Assembly: GCA_012523265.1 (NCBI GenBank)
Contig: JAAYIU010000071.1
Coordinates: 1 to 40,190 of the forward strand
Origin: Bacteroidales bacterium
Lineage (GTDB): Bacteria > Bacteroidota > Bacteroidia > Bacteroidales > 4484-276
Length of the DNA: 40,190 nt
Direction: 5' to 3'
Below are positions 17,154-25,295 of the stretch, piece after piece; the stretch's first letter is position 1; the number at the start of each line of letters is the position of its first letter. Both the position numbers and the translations under genes were made by a program. The notes under the pieces were generated by a model. It had not been told where the DNA came from, ran no database searches, and saw only the letters and a program-made list of their open reading frames with translations.

Positions 17154-17879
17154 TCAATAGCTTTCAAATCTAAAAAATTCGCCATCGTCCCACTGCTTCT
17201 CGCCATGCCACCAGCCTACGGAGCCTTTGTGTGGGATCAGCCGGTTTTGATACAATATCTCTTTGTGGATGTGTCCGCCAAAGGTGTGGTATTCAAAAGT
17301 TTTTACCTCGCCGGGGTTGCCCCATCGTTTCATCCACACCTCTTTAAGAGCGCCTTGCTCATCGATGATAAGATGCAGCGGTTGGTCTTCTGTATTGATT
17401 TTCCACCGGGCAGTGATGTGATTTTTATCTACCACTTCCCAGGTTACTGCAGGGTGGATGAGCAGATGTGGCGCAAAGATGCCCTCAAGGCGGGCACGTC
17501 CTTCGGCTGAGCGGCTTACGTCGGCGCCATCAGCGCGCGTCACAGGTATCACACCAAACAACTTCCACTGCATGGCGCCGGTATTTTTATTAAAATAATC
17601 ATACCCTTTTATAGGTAAAATTCCCATGCGTACCGTAGCTTCCCACAGAAAACCTTTGAGAGGGTTTGTGTAAAGTGTTGATGTAAAATTAGACCAATTA
17701 ACCAACTTGATGATGCCCCGCAAACGCGTGCTAATGAGCGTTCCTCCGGGAATTCCTTGTGGCAGATGACGACGGAAATACCTGGCTACGGGTTCGGGAT
17801 AACTCTTGAGCAGCTCCATGCGGTCGAAGCCGCTGCTGCTGTCGAGTGTTAAAGCTGCAAGAATTTCGTCACGGTTCAT
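17154..17879 (-). CDS. DUF6544-like conserved protein
   Basis: A 241-aa protein from MNRDEIL, with no signal peptide or membrane segment. It resembles the DUF6544 family: YPEPVARYFRRHLPQG near the start, LYTNPLKGFLWEATV in the middle, RSAEGRARLEGIFAPHLLIHPAVTWEV, and a C-terminal FGGHIHKEILYQNRLIPHKGSVGWWHG. The function of this family is not known to me. A GTG at 17912 could start it 11 codons earlier, but the ATG at 17879 is simpler. It is the first gene of a tight leftward operon with tatD (stop 15 nt before the tatD ATG) and tcdA. The family call is from remembered sequence pattern and would need a profile search. Confidence 0.7.
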   Translation of the reverse strand: MNRDEILAALTLDSSSGFDRMELLKSYPEPVARYFRRHLPQGIPGGTLISTRLRGIIKLVNWSNFTSTLYTNPLKGFLWEATVRMGILPIKGYDYFNKNTGAMQWKLFGVIPVTRADGADVSRSAEGRARLEGIFAPHLLIHPAVTWEVVDKNHITARWKINTEDQPLHLIIDEQGALKEVWMKRWGNPGEVKTFEYHTFGGHIHKEILYQNRLIPHKGSVGWWHGEKQWDDGEFFRFESY

Positions 17880-17939
17880 TGGTGTTTTGTTTTTATTAAT
17901 TTCCAAACGCACGTTGATTTTAAAAAAAAATTTAAAACA

Positions 17940-17971
17940 TTGCGATGTATTAAAGTTTTATGTTAGCTTTG
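17940..17971 (+). promoter_or_regulatory. Promoter for a candidate small RNA
   Basis: TTG at 17940-17942 and TAGCTTTG at 17964-17971 (exact TAnnTTTG) are separated by 21 nt, the normal spacing for the Bacteroidetes primary sigma factor. It points rightward into a gap between two leftward genes, with an intrinsic terminator about 60 nt beyond. Confidence 0.6.
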
Positions 17972-17977
17972 CCAGCT

Positions 17978-18037
17978 ATCGTTTATGAAGGAGGATTACT
18001 TGTATCCCTGTTGCCTGATTTGCAGCAGGGATTTTTT
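17978..18037 (+). ncRNA. Candidate ~60-nt small RNA
   Basis: Predicted transcript between the promoter at 17940-17971 and the T-run at 18032-18037, opposite in strand to both flanking genes (ppa and the DUF6544 gene). The 5' part carries GAAGGAGGATTACTTG and the 3' part is a 10-bp terminator hairpin. The only ORF inside (from ATG 17985) has no stop until 18054, beyond the T-run, so a terminated transcript would be non-stop; this favours a non-coding RNA. The exact ends are inferred. I do not recognise a known RNA family. Confidence 0.5.
18005..18037 (+). terminator. Intrinsic terminator (rightward) between ppa and the DUF6544 gene
   Basis: TCCCTGTTGC pairs with GCAGCAGGGA (10 bp, one G-U) around a 7-nt loop and is followed by TTTTTT. 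The T-run is on the plus strand only, so it cannot terminate the leftward genes beside it. Confidence 0.85.
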
Positions 18038-18052
18038 AATTTACTCCGCCGG

Positions 18053-18724
18053 TTAAACGTTAGAAAGCATGTTTCGCAGGTGGTCGAATTTCTGCTGGTA
18101 GTCGGTCACGCTGCGTACGATTACTTCATGAGCTTCCTCTATTCCGTAGGTATGTGTGATCTCGGCATTGCGATGGCGGCCGGGTAAATCTTTGTAGGTG
18201 AGGAAGTAATGTTTTAGCCGGTCGATGACCAGCAGAGAGCAGTCGGCCAGGGCGTTGTATCCGCCATACACGGCATCGTCGGCCAGCACGGCCACAATTT
18301 TGTCGTCGGCCTGATTGTCGTCTATCATTCTGAAACCGCCAATAGGACGTGCCTGCACCAGTATGTCGCCGTGGGCAATTGTTTTCTCGGTGAGGATGCA
18401 AATGTCGAGTGGGTCGCGGTCGCCGGTGATGTCGGTACGGCCGGTTTTTTCCATGCAAAACTCGGCCACTTTTTCCCAGCAGAAAGTCTGTGGGATGAAA
18501 CCATACAAGGCCGGGATGACGTTGGAATATTTCTGTGGGCGGTCTATTTTCAGATAGCCTGTCTCTTTGTCGATTTCGTATTTCACCGTGTCGGTAGGAA
18601 CCATTTCGATGAAACAGGTAACTACTTCGGGCGCATTATTGCCAATATCTACGCCATGCCACGGGTGCGATTTGTAGCGCAGCCCCATCAGCTTGCCGAT
18701 GGGATCCATCAATTTGTTGCTCAT
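18053..18724 (-). CDS. ppa: Inorganic pyrophosphatase (family I)
   Basis: A cytoplasmic Mg-dependent enzyme that hydrolyses pyrophosphate and so drives biosynthetic reactions. The 223-aa product shows the family I metal-binding signature DRDPLD (in GDRDPLDICIL), the substrate-site region ETGYLKIDRPQKYSNVIPALYGFIPQT, and IGGFRMIDDNQADDKIVAV. It is longer than the E. coli enzyme (176 aa), in line with the Bacteroidetes form that has an N-terminal extension (HPWHGVDIGNNAPEVV). A good TAATTTTG box lies about 32 nt upstream, so it is probably transcribed alone. Confidence 0.95.
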   Translation of the reverse strand: MSNKLMDPIGKLMGLRYKSHPWHGVDIGNNAPEVVTCFIEMVPTDTVKYEIDKETGYLKIDRPQKYSNVIPALYGFIPQTFCWEKVAEFCMEKTGRTDITGDRDPLDICILTEKTIAHGDILVQARPIGGFRMIDDNQADDKIVAVLADDAVYGGYNALADCSLLVIDRLKHYFLTYKDLPGRHRNAEITHTYGIEEAHEVIVRSVTDYQQKFDHLRNMLSNV

Positions 18725-18755
18725 ACTGTTGATTGCTCTTATGTAAATTTTGCCG

Positions 18756-18763
18756 CAAAATTA
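18756..18763 (-). promoter_or_regulatory. -7 promoter box for ppa
   Basis: The minus strand reads TAATTTTG, an exact TAnnTTTG, giving a leader of about 25 nt before the ppa ATG at 18724. Confidence 0.6.
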
Positions 18764-18847
18764 CAGATAATATTTTTGCACATAAATCGTATTGCGGAAA
18801 GCGGCAATCAAAAGGCAAAAAAAGTTAGTGACTTTGATAAAATGACC

Positions 18848-18855
18848 TATTTTTG
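18848..18855 (+). promoter_or_regulatory. -7 promoter box for the exopolysaccharide export genes
   Basis: TATTTTTG is an exact TAnnTTTG, 34 nt before the first possible ATG (18882) and 55 nt before the preferred one (18903). The -33 region is not clear. Confidence 0.5.
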
Positions 18856-18902
18856 CGCTCATTTTAAGCAATCTTACGTACATGCTGCAAAAGCCCTCAG
18901 TG

Positions 18903-19703
18903 ATGAAAAACCCAATGTCCTATATTCTTCGTGTCCTTGTTTTGCTTGTGACAGGGTCGCTGTTTTTCTCGTCGTGTATCCCGATGAAACGCATCGAGTA
19001 TCTGCAACAGGAAGCCCGCAAAGGGGATACCACCCGCACCCATTTTAAGAACATGAATCTTACCACCTACCGCATACAGGCAGGCGATAACCTTTACATC
19101 AAGGTGAACAGTGTGATGGCTGTGTCTGAAAACATTTTTGCTGAAGAAGGCTCCCGAACCAGCAACAACTATTACAGCGATGCTGGCATTTACCTGAACA
19201 GCTATCTGGTAAACGAAGAGGGCTACATCGACTTCCCCTATGTGGGCAGCATCTATGTGAAAGACCTGAGCGTGGAGCAGGCCAAAGATTTAATATCGGG
19301 CATCGTAAAAGATTACATCAAAGAATCGACGGTAGTGGTGCGGCTGGCGCTGTTTCAAATTTCTGCGTTGGGCGAGGTGAATCGCTCAGGACAAATGAGC
19401 ATTTATCAAAATCAGGTAACTATCTTCGACGTCATTGCTATGGCCGGCGATATGACCACCTTTGCCCGTCGCGACCAGGTGATCATCATACGTGAAAACC
19501 CCGATGGCGTTAAAACAAAAAAAATAAACCTCAATGATTTGTCAATCTTCGACAGCGAATATTACTACATTCAGCCCAACGACATCATTTACGTGCCGCC
19601 GGTAAAAGGCAAAAACTTTGCGTTCAGCCAATTTCCCTACGCACTGGTATTTTCGACCATCTCCACAACACTGCTTCTTATTAATTTTTTCCAAACAAAC
19701 TAA
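18903..19703 (+). CDS. Wza-type polysaccharide export lipoprotein
   Basis: An outer-membrane polysaccharide export protein of the Wza/GumB family, the exit channel for capsule or exopolysaccharide. From MKNPMSYIL the product is 266 aa, with a lipoprotein signal ending LFFSSC. A Poly_export domain follows (YRIQAGDNLYIKVNSV, VNEEGYIDFPYVGSIYVKDLSVEQAKDLI, VVVRLALFQISALGEVNRSGQ). Next is a SLBB-like segment (QNQVTIFDVIAMAGDMTTFARRDQVIIIRENPDG) and the typical YYIQPNDIIYVPPVK. A hydrophobic C-terminal segment (YALVFSTISTTLLLINFF) can act as a membrane helix, as in Wza. An ATG at 18882 would add 7 residues. It is 8 nt from the Wzc-type gene, so the two form an export pair. Confidence 0.9.
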   Translation: MKNPMSYILRVLVLLVTGSLFFSSCIPMKRIEYLQQEARKGDTTRTHFKNMNLTTYRIQAGDNLYIKVNSVMAVSENIFAEEGSRTSNNYYSDAGIYLNSYLVNEEGYIDFPYVGSIYVKDLSVEQAKDLISGIVKDYIKESTVVVRLALFQISALGEVNRSGQMSIYQNQVTIFDVIAMAGDMTTFARRDQVIIIRENPDGVKTKKINLNDLSIFDSEYYYIQPNDIIYVPPVKGKNFAFSQFPYALVFSTISTTLLLINFFQTN

Positions 19704-19711
19704 TACAATAA

Positions 19712-22165
19712 GTGGAACCTAATCTCAACAGCCAATTATCGAATCAGGAAGAATCGATCGACATCAAACTGTTATTTATCAAGTTTTTCAGATACTGGTA
19801 TTTCTTTGCCCTCACCGTTTTTGTTGCACTGGTGATCGCTTTTCTTTTTAATAAATACACCAAACCAGTGTATGAAGTGAAGACTACCGTGCTGATTAAA
19901 GACGACAAAGCCGGACAAAATCTCATCGGCATCGGCATTGGCAACAGCCAACAAAATCTGGAAAACGAAATGGGGATCATCAACTCTTATGCGCTTGCTG
20001 CACGCACCATCAACAACCTGAATTTTGAAGTTTCCTACTACAAAGAAGATAATTTTATTACCAGCGAGTTGTACAAGTCGTCGCCCTTTGAGGTGGTGAT
20101 GGACACCGCGCATGTGCAACCCATCAATGTAAAGTTCAGCATCATCATCCAAAGCAACTCAGCTTACCAGCTCATACTTCAGGCCGAAAATGCCTCGCTC
20201 TACAGCTTTGGAGAACGCGAGGAAATTTCTACCGTCGACGACCCGATTGTGATAAACAAAACCTACAAATTTGGTGAAGAGATAGAAACCGATATTTTTA
20301 AATTCACCATTTTGCTTACTGAAAACTTCGACAAGGAAGCTATCAACCAAAACCTGTCGTTTGTTTTTAACGATTACCAAAGTCTGATCAGAACCTTCAG
20401 AAGCACCAAGCTGGAGCCTATCAACCGCGAGGCTTCCATCATCGACATCTCGATAAAAGGTGGTAATGCCCAAAAGCTTTCGGATTACCTCAACGAGCTA
20501 ACCAACCAGTATCTGCTGCGTGGCATCGAGAAGAAAAATCAAATTGCTGAGAACACCATTCGCTTTATCAACTCCGAGCTGGTAGATATCACCGATTCGC
20601 TGACATACACCGAGGGTGAGCTGCAAGATTTCAGGGTAAGCAACGAATTTATGGATATGGATTTCAAATCCACACAGGTATTTGAAGGGATGAAGCAATT
20701 TCAGGATCAAAAGGCGCAGCTCATCGTCAAGGCCAAATATTACCGCAACCTGCAGGATTATCTAAAGAAAAACCAGGACAACATCGACGACATTGTGATT
20801 CCTTCGTCGATGGGTATTGAAGACCCGTTGCTTTCACAGCTCATCAGCGGACTGGCCGAACTCTATTCAAAACGAGCCGAGGCCTTGTTCAGCTCTTCAG
20901 AGAAAAACCCGCAGGTAGCAGCCATCGACCAGCGCATCCGCACCACCAAAAAAACCATCCTGGAAAACATCCAGAACATCGTCGTTACTTCCGAAATTTC
21001 TATCAAAGACATCGACGGCCGCATAGCGGCACTTAACCGGGAAATGAACCGACTGCCCGAAACCCAGCGTCGACTGGTAGGCATACAGCGGAAGTACAAG
21101 CTCAACGATGCGCTGTACACTTTCCTGCTGCAGAAACGCTCCGAAGCACAAATAGCCAAGGCCAGCAACCTGCCCGACAACGAGGTTGTCGACATTGCCC
21201 GCAGTGGCGAACAGGTGTACCCCAAGAAGAGCCTCAACTACCTCATAGCATTGGTGCTCGGATTGTTACTCCCGGTAGCTTACATTTTGGGTAAAGATTA
21301 TTTTAATGATAAAATCATCGAGCGCAAAGACATCGAAAAGATTACCAACGTACCAATTGTCGGGCACGTGATTCACAACAGCAAGGAATCGGCACTCGTG
21401 GTGAGCGAATCGCCAAAGTCGAGCATCGCCGAATCGTTCCGCTCCATTCGTACCAACCTGCAGTATCTTACCAAAGGCAAAGAGAAGCAGGTGATATTGG
21501 TAACCAGCGACATGGTGGGCGCCGGCAAGACGTTTATTGCCATGAACATCGCCTCCATCTTTGCCATGTATGATAAGAAAACCCTGCTCATGGGCTTCGA
21601 CCTGCGCAAGCCCAAAATTTATCAGGACTTTGGCCTCACCAACACCGAAGGCATCAGCTCCTATCTTATCAACAAGAGCAGCTTTGAAGACATCGTTCAA
21701 ACCTCACCGGTAAAGAATCTCGACATCATTATGGGAGGCCCTGTGCCACCCAACCCCGCCGAGCTTATCGCGTCAGCAAAAACCAACGAGCTGATGAAAC
21801 GCGTGATGGAGGAGTACGACTTTGTGATCATCGACACCCCGCCGGTGGGTCTGGTTACAGATGCTTTCCTGCTGATGAAATATACCGACGCCAACCTGTT
21901 CCTGGTGCGCCAAAACTACACCAACAAGAAAATCTTCGAGTCGATTATCAAAGACATCGAAAACCGCAAGATGCCCAACATGTACATCCTCATCAACGAC
22001 GTGAAGCTGGGCAAAGGCTCCTACGGCTATGGTTACGGGTATGGATACGGATACGGCTATGGATACGGATACGGATATGGCTACGGCTATGGTTACGGCT
22101 ATTACTCCGAAGACGAGAAAACCGATAAGAAATCCATCATCAGCAAGCTTTTCGGGAAAGCGTAA
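19712..22165 (+). CDS. Wzc-type chain-length regulator and tyrosine autokinase
   Basis: An inner-membrane polysaccharide co-polymerase with a cytoplasmic BY-kinase domain; it controls polysaccharide chain length and export with the Wza partner upstream. It is 817 aa with a GTG start 8 nt after the Wza stop. Two membrane helices (about 25-45 and 510-525) flank a large periplasmic Wzz/GNVR region with coiled coil and the proline-rich PEVVD-like end (NLPDNEVVDIARSGEQVYPKKS). The kinase has Walker A SDMVGAGKT (Lys606), Walker A' LLMGFDLRKPKIY and Walker B FVIIDTPPVG. The C-terminal tyrosine cluster, normally a handful of Tyr, is here 13 Gly-Tyr repeats (15 Tyr in all). No glycosyltransferase genes are in the window. 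Confidence 0.93.
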   Translation: MEPNLNSQLSNQEESIDIKLLFIKFFRYWYFFALTVFVALVIAFLFNKYTKPVYEVKTTVLIKDDKAGQNLIGIGIGNSQQNLENEMGIINSYALAARTINNLNFEVSYYKEDNFITSELYKSSPFEVVMDTAHVQPINVKFSIIIQSNSAYQLILQAENASLYSFGEREEISTVDDPIVINKTYKFGEEIETDIFKFTILLTENFDKEAINQNLSFVFNDYQSLIRTFRSTKLEPINREASIIDISIKGGNAQKLSDYLNELTNQYLLRGIEKKNQIAENTIRFINSELVDITDSLTYTEGELQDFRVSNEFMDMDFKSTQVFEGMKQFQDQKAQLIVKAKYYRNLQDYLKKNQDNIDDIVIPSSMGIEDPLLSQLISGLAELYSKRAEALFSSSEKNPQVAAIDQRIRTTKKTILENIQNIVVTSEISIKDIDGRIAALNREMNRLPETQRRLVGIQRKYKLNDALYTFLLQKRSEAQIAKASNLPDNEVVDIARSGEQVYPKKSLNYLIALVLGLLLPVAYILGKDYFNDKIIERKDIEKITNVPIVGHVIHNSKESALVVSESPKSSIAESFRSIRTNLQYLTKGKEKQVILVTSDMVGAGKTFIAMNIASIFAMYDKKTLLMGFDLRKPKIYQDFGLTNTEGISSYLINKSSFEDIVQTSPVKNLDIIMGGPVPPNPAELIASAKTNELMKRVMEEYDFVIIDTPPVGLVTDAFLLMKYTDANLFLVRQNYTNKKIFESIIKDIENRKMPNMYILINDVKLGKGSYGYGYGYGYGYGYGYGYGYGYGYGYGYYSEDEKTDKKSIISKLFGKA
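22020..22113 (+). repeat. Hexanucleotide repeats coding the Gly-Tyr tail
   Basis: About thirteen imperfect copies of a 6-bp unit (GGN TAY) inside the 3' end of the Wzc-type gene. Unit number could change by slippage without breaking the frame. Confidence 0.9.
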
Positions 22166-22203
22166 TCCCTATCATTTTTTAACGCTTCCATGGAAAATAA
22201 AGC

Positions 22204-22922
22204 TGTCCACTAATTTCCGCTAATCTTTTTTTTAACCACAGAGAACGCAGAGAAGACGCAAAGAGCGCGGAGGAAAATCTCTGTGCACACTGTGAAAAAC
22301 TCCGTGTCCTCTGTGGTTTTTCTTTGGTTTTAATCTAAAATTCGTGCTCATTCGCCTAATTTGTGTGAATTCGCGGATGCTTTTGACCGTCCACTAATTT
22401 CCGCTAATTTTTTTTTAACCACAGAGAACGCAGAGAAGACGCAAAGAACGCGGAGGAAAATCTCTGTGCACTCTGCGAAAAACTCCGTGACCTCTGTGGT
22501 TTTTCTTTGGTTTTAATATAAAATTCGTGCTCATTCGCCTGATTCGTGTGAATTCGCGGATGCTTTTGACCATCCGCTAATTTCAGCTAATCTTTTTTTA
22601 ACCACATAGAGAACGCAGAGAAGACGCAAAGAACGCGGAGGGAAATCTCTGTGCACTCTGTGAAAAACTCCGTGACCTCTGTGGTTTTTCTTTGGTTTTA
22701 ATATAAAATTCGTGTTCATTCGCCTAATTCGTGCGAATTCGAGGATAAACCGGCTGTCCGCTAATTTCCGCCAATTGAGCTAATTTCCGCTAATTATTTT
22801 TAACCACAGAGAACGCAGAGAAGACGCAAAGAACGCGGAGGAAAATCTCTGTGCACTCTGTGAAAAACTCCGCGGCCTCTGTGGTTTTTCTTAAAATTGA
22901 ATTCGTGTGAATTCGCGGACTT
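22204..22922. repeat. Four tandem copies of a ~183-bp intergenic repeat
   Basis: The 760-bp gap after the Wzc-type gene is almost wholly filled by four head-to-tail units starting near 22204, 22389, 22572 and 22755 (periods 185, 183 and 183). Each begins with CTAATTTCCGCTAAT, then TTTTTAACCACAGAGAACGCAGAG, and ends its core with CTCTGTGGTTTTTCTT, so the AACCACAGAG/CTCTGTGGTT ends form an inverted repeat. The last copy is slightly shortened, with a duplicated CTAATTTCCGC at its start. No credible gene is present; the short ORFs called here are repeat translations. Confidence 0.92.
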
Positions 22923-22927
22923 CATTA

Positions 22928-24370
22928 TCATTTAGCGACAGCGAAAACACGCCTTCTCATCCACCACAACAAAAGATACACCACTGCCGAAGTGGTAATA
23001 CCAAAGATATTGGCATCGAGGCCGAAAGGTAAATTCCATTCGGCGATGATAAGGGTGATGGTGGTAGTGCCACCAAGCAACATAGCTGCAAATGCCGCCA
23101 CCTTATCGGGCTGGCGCGTGTACAAAGCCGCAATGACAGGAACAAAAAGTCCGGAAACCATAAAAGCGTAAGAATAGAGCATTAGCTCCAGCACGTTTTG
23201 CATGGTGGTGGCAAGCAATAGCGCCAGCGCTCCAATGAGAAATGTAAGCAGTTGCGAGATGCGCAACATGGCCTTGCCTGTGGGAAGCTTCACCAGGCGG
23301 CTCACGATATCGGTAAGCACATTGCCCGACGAGGCCATCAGGCAACTATCAGCGGTGGACATGATGGCCGAGAAATATGCCGACATCATCAGCCCCATCA
23401 GGCCTACCGGTAAAATGGTGCGCAGCAGCAGCGGCAGCCCCATTTCGGGATCGATATCGCTTAACGAATTAAATCCAAGATACTCGAACATACCTTCCTG
23501 CAGCGCTACACGCGAAAAAAGCCCCAACAGCACGCCCATAAATGCCATGAGCGGCCACTCGAAAACGCCTGCTATAAACCATGCTTTGCGTGCCTGTCGT
23601 TCGCTGTTGCTGGCATAGATGCGCTGGTAGAGTGTCATACCCACAAACCAGATGGGAATAATGGTTACCGCCCAGTTGACAATGGTTTGCCACGACACGT
23701 TGGTCATGCTGAAAAAACGTGCCGGCAATGCAGCCAGAATGCTTTGGTATCCGCCTAAAGCGAAATAACTCAATGGGATGCCGATAAGGATAAGTCCGGA
23801 GATAAGCAGCAGCCATTGGATGGTATCGGTATAAATTACGGCCTTGAGACCACCCATCACGGTGTAGGCCACGGTGATGATGCCCATTATCAAGAGCGCA
23901 GTATCGAAACTAAGGTTTACAAATGAAGCAGAGGCCAGCTTGGCTCCGGCCAGAATTTGGGAGCTGGTAAAGCCCATGTAGCCAATAGCCGAAATAATGC
24001 CCGCCAGAATGGCTACCTCTTTGCCATAGAAATGCCTAAAGATTTCGGGGAAGGTGAAAAACTTATGTTTTGTCGAAAGGCGAAAAACACGCGGGATAAG
24101 AACAACAGCACTCAGCCAGGCACCGATAAGACCGGTAAAGAGCATCCAGGAGCCGGCCAGCCCCAGCACAAAACCCAATCCACCAAGGCCAATAGAAAAA
24201 CCGCCACCCACATCGGTGGCTACCACCGACAAGCCAATATGCCAACTGCCCATGGTGCGGCCACCCACAAAATAATCCTCAGCGCTGGTGTTGCGACGCA
24301 TGAAATAATACCCAACACCCAACATCGCCAACATGTAAAGAACAAATATCGAAAGGTCGATCCAATGCAT
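22928..24370 (-). CDS. Sodium:solute symporter family transporter
   Basis: A 480-aa integral membrane protein of the SSS family (LeuT fold), which uses the sodium gradient to import solutes. About 13 hydrophobic helices can be seen. Family landmarks include the N-terminal SAEDYFVGGRTMGSWHIGLSVVATDVGGGFSIG, the central GGLKAVIYTDTIQWLLL, and the Na-site region MSAYFSAIMSTADSCLMASSGNVLTDI. The substrate cannot be assigned from sequence alone. It is a lone gene: its 3' end abuts the tandem repeat array and its 5' end has its own TAGTTTTG box, divergent from the nuclease-family gene. Confidence 0.92.
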   Translation of the reverse strand: MHWIDLSIFVLYMLAMLGVGYYFMRRNTSAEDYFVGGRTMGSWHIGLSVVATDVGGGFSIGLGGLGFVLGLAGSWMLFTGLIGAWLSAVVLIPRVFRLSTKHKFFTFPEIFRHFYGKEVAILAGIISAIGYMGFTSSQILAGAKLASASFVNLSFDTALLIMGIITVAYTVMGGLKAVIYTDTIQWLLLISGLILIGIPLSYFALGGYQSILAALPARFFSMTNVSWQTIVNWAVTIIPIWFVGMTLYQRIYASNSERQARKAWFIAGVFEWPLMAFMGVLLGLFSRVALQEGMFEYLGFNSLSDIDPEMGLPLLLRTILPVGLMGLMMSAYFSAIMSTADSCLMASSGNVLTDIVSRLVKLPTGKAMLRISQLLTFLIGALALLLATTMQNVLELMLYSYAFMVSGLFVPVIAALYTRQPDKVAAFAAMLLGGTTTITLIIAEWNLPFGLDANIFGITTSAVVYLLLWWMRRRVFAVAK

Positions 24371-24400
24371 ATGCTATTTTTAAATGAATAAAACAGCGGA

Positions 24401-24408
24401 CAAAACTA
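24401..24408 (-). promoter_or_regulatory. -7 promoter box for the SSS transporter
   Basis: The minus strand reads TAGTTTTG, an exact TAnnTTTG, 31 nt before the ATG at 24370. The rest of the 24409-24656 gap is AT-rich with no gene; TACTTTCG near 24619 may serve the rightward gene. Confidence 0.5.
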
Positions 24409-24656
24409 CCAAAAATGAAGTTTTGACAAAACATCCCCTACCGGACAAGTTCAAAAAGATCATAAAATAATGCCCAACGAAATCTTAAAATTAAAAACAC
24501 AACCTCAAACATTGAACAACTATTTGAACAAATATCAGGCATGGTCAGTTTGATAGGTAAATAAGCAAACAGCCACAAAAGCTGCCCAGACATAAAATTT
24601 CTGCCCATAAAAAACAGTTACTTTCGTCAACCGATAAAAAAAATATGGATTGAACC

Positions 24657-25247
24657 ATGGACAAAATAAGACTTGAGATTTTAGGAATGTCGTACAGCCA
24701 GTCGCAAAGTGGCGCCTATGCGCTAATCCTTAGCGAAAGTAAAGGCCAGCGGCGGCTGCCCATCATCATTGGCGGTTTCGAGGCACAGGCCATCGCCATT
24801 GAGCTGGAAAAAATGAAGCCGGCACGTCCGCTTACCCACGACCTCCTGAAGAGTGTGGCTGATGCTTACAACATCAACGTCCGTGAGGTGGTGATCAACA
24901 AATTTTTTGAAGGTGTTTTTTACGCACAGCTTTTTTGCGACGACGGTAAAAAAACCACCGAGATCGATTCGCGCACTTCTGATGCGGTAGCACTGGCCAT
25001 CCGTTTCAACTGCCCCATCTATACCACCGAAAAAATTATGAGCGAAGCCGGCATTATCGTTAAAGAAGAGAAAAACAAACAAGAAGAAAAAGAGTGGCTG
25101 CCCAATCAGCCCAAAGGACAGCGCCCTTTCGACAAAAAATCCATCACCGAGCTAAAAGAGATGCTTCAAAAAGCTGTCGAAAAAGAAGAATACGAGAATG
25201 CTTCGATAATAAGAGATGAAATAAAGCGACGGGGTCAAACAAAATAA
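24657..25247 (+). CDS. Bifunctional nuclease-family (DUF151) protein with UVR motif
   Basis: A 196-aa cytoplasmic protein with two parts. Residues 1-130 match the BFN/DUF151 family: LEILGMSYSQSQSGAYALILSE, RRLPIIIGGFEAQAIAIELE, RPLTHDLLKSV and IDSRTSDAVALAIRFNCPIYTTE. Plant and bacterial members have been reported to have DNase/RNase activity. A lysine/glutamate-rich linker follows, then a UVR motif near 160-193 (SITELKEMLQKAVEKEEYENASIIRDEIKRR), the helical hairpin used for UvrB-UvrC contacts and found in other stress proteins. This BFN+UVR layout is usual in Bacteroidetes. Its role is unclear, perhaps nucleic-acid or stress related. The nucleoside transporter gene starts 48 nt downstream. 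Confidence 0.88.
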   Translation: MDKIRLEILGMSYSQSQSGAYALILSESKGQRRLPIIIGGFEAQAIAIELEKMKPARPLTHDLLKSVADAYNINVREVVINKFFEGVFYAQLFCDDGKKTTEIDSRTSDAVALAIRFNCPIYTTEKIMSEAGIIVKEEKNKQEEKEWLPNQPKGQRPFDKKSITELKEMLQKAVEKEEYENASIIRDEIKRRGQTK

Positions 25248-25295
25248 TGATATTTGCAGCTCTTTTTTTCAAAGCTGTTTTTATTATTATTTTTT

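Noticed and set aside
17985-18056. 23-codon ORF (MKEDYLYPCCLIC...) in the candidate small RNA
   Set aside because: Its stop codon lies beyond the terminator T-run, so the predicted transcript would not contain it; a coding role is less likely than a non-coding RNA, though not excluded.
18371-19048. 225-aa plus-strand ORF spanning ppa and the Wza-type gene start
   Set aside because: Opposite to ppa and out of frame with the export lipoprotein; no domain is visible.
22204-22922. Possible CRISPR array
   Set aside because: The repeating unit is ~183 bp and copies are contiguous and similar throughout; there are no 25-40 bp repeats separated by unique spacers and no cas genes.
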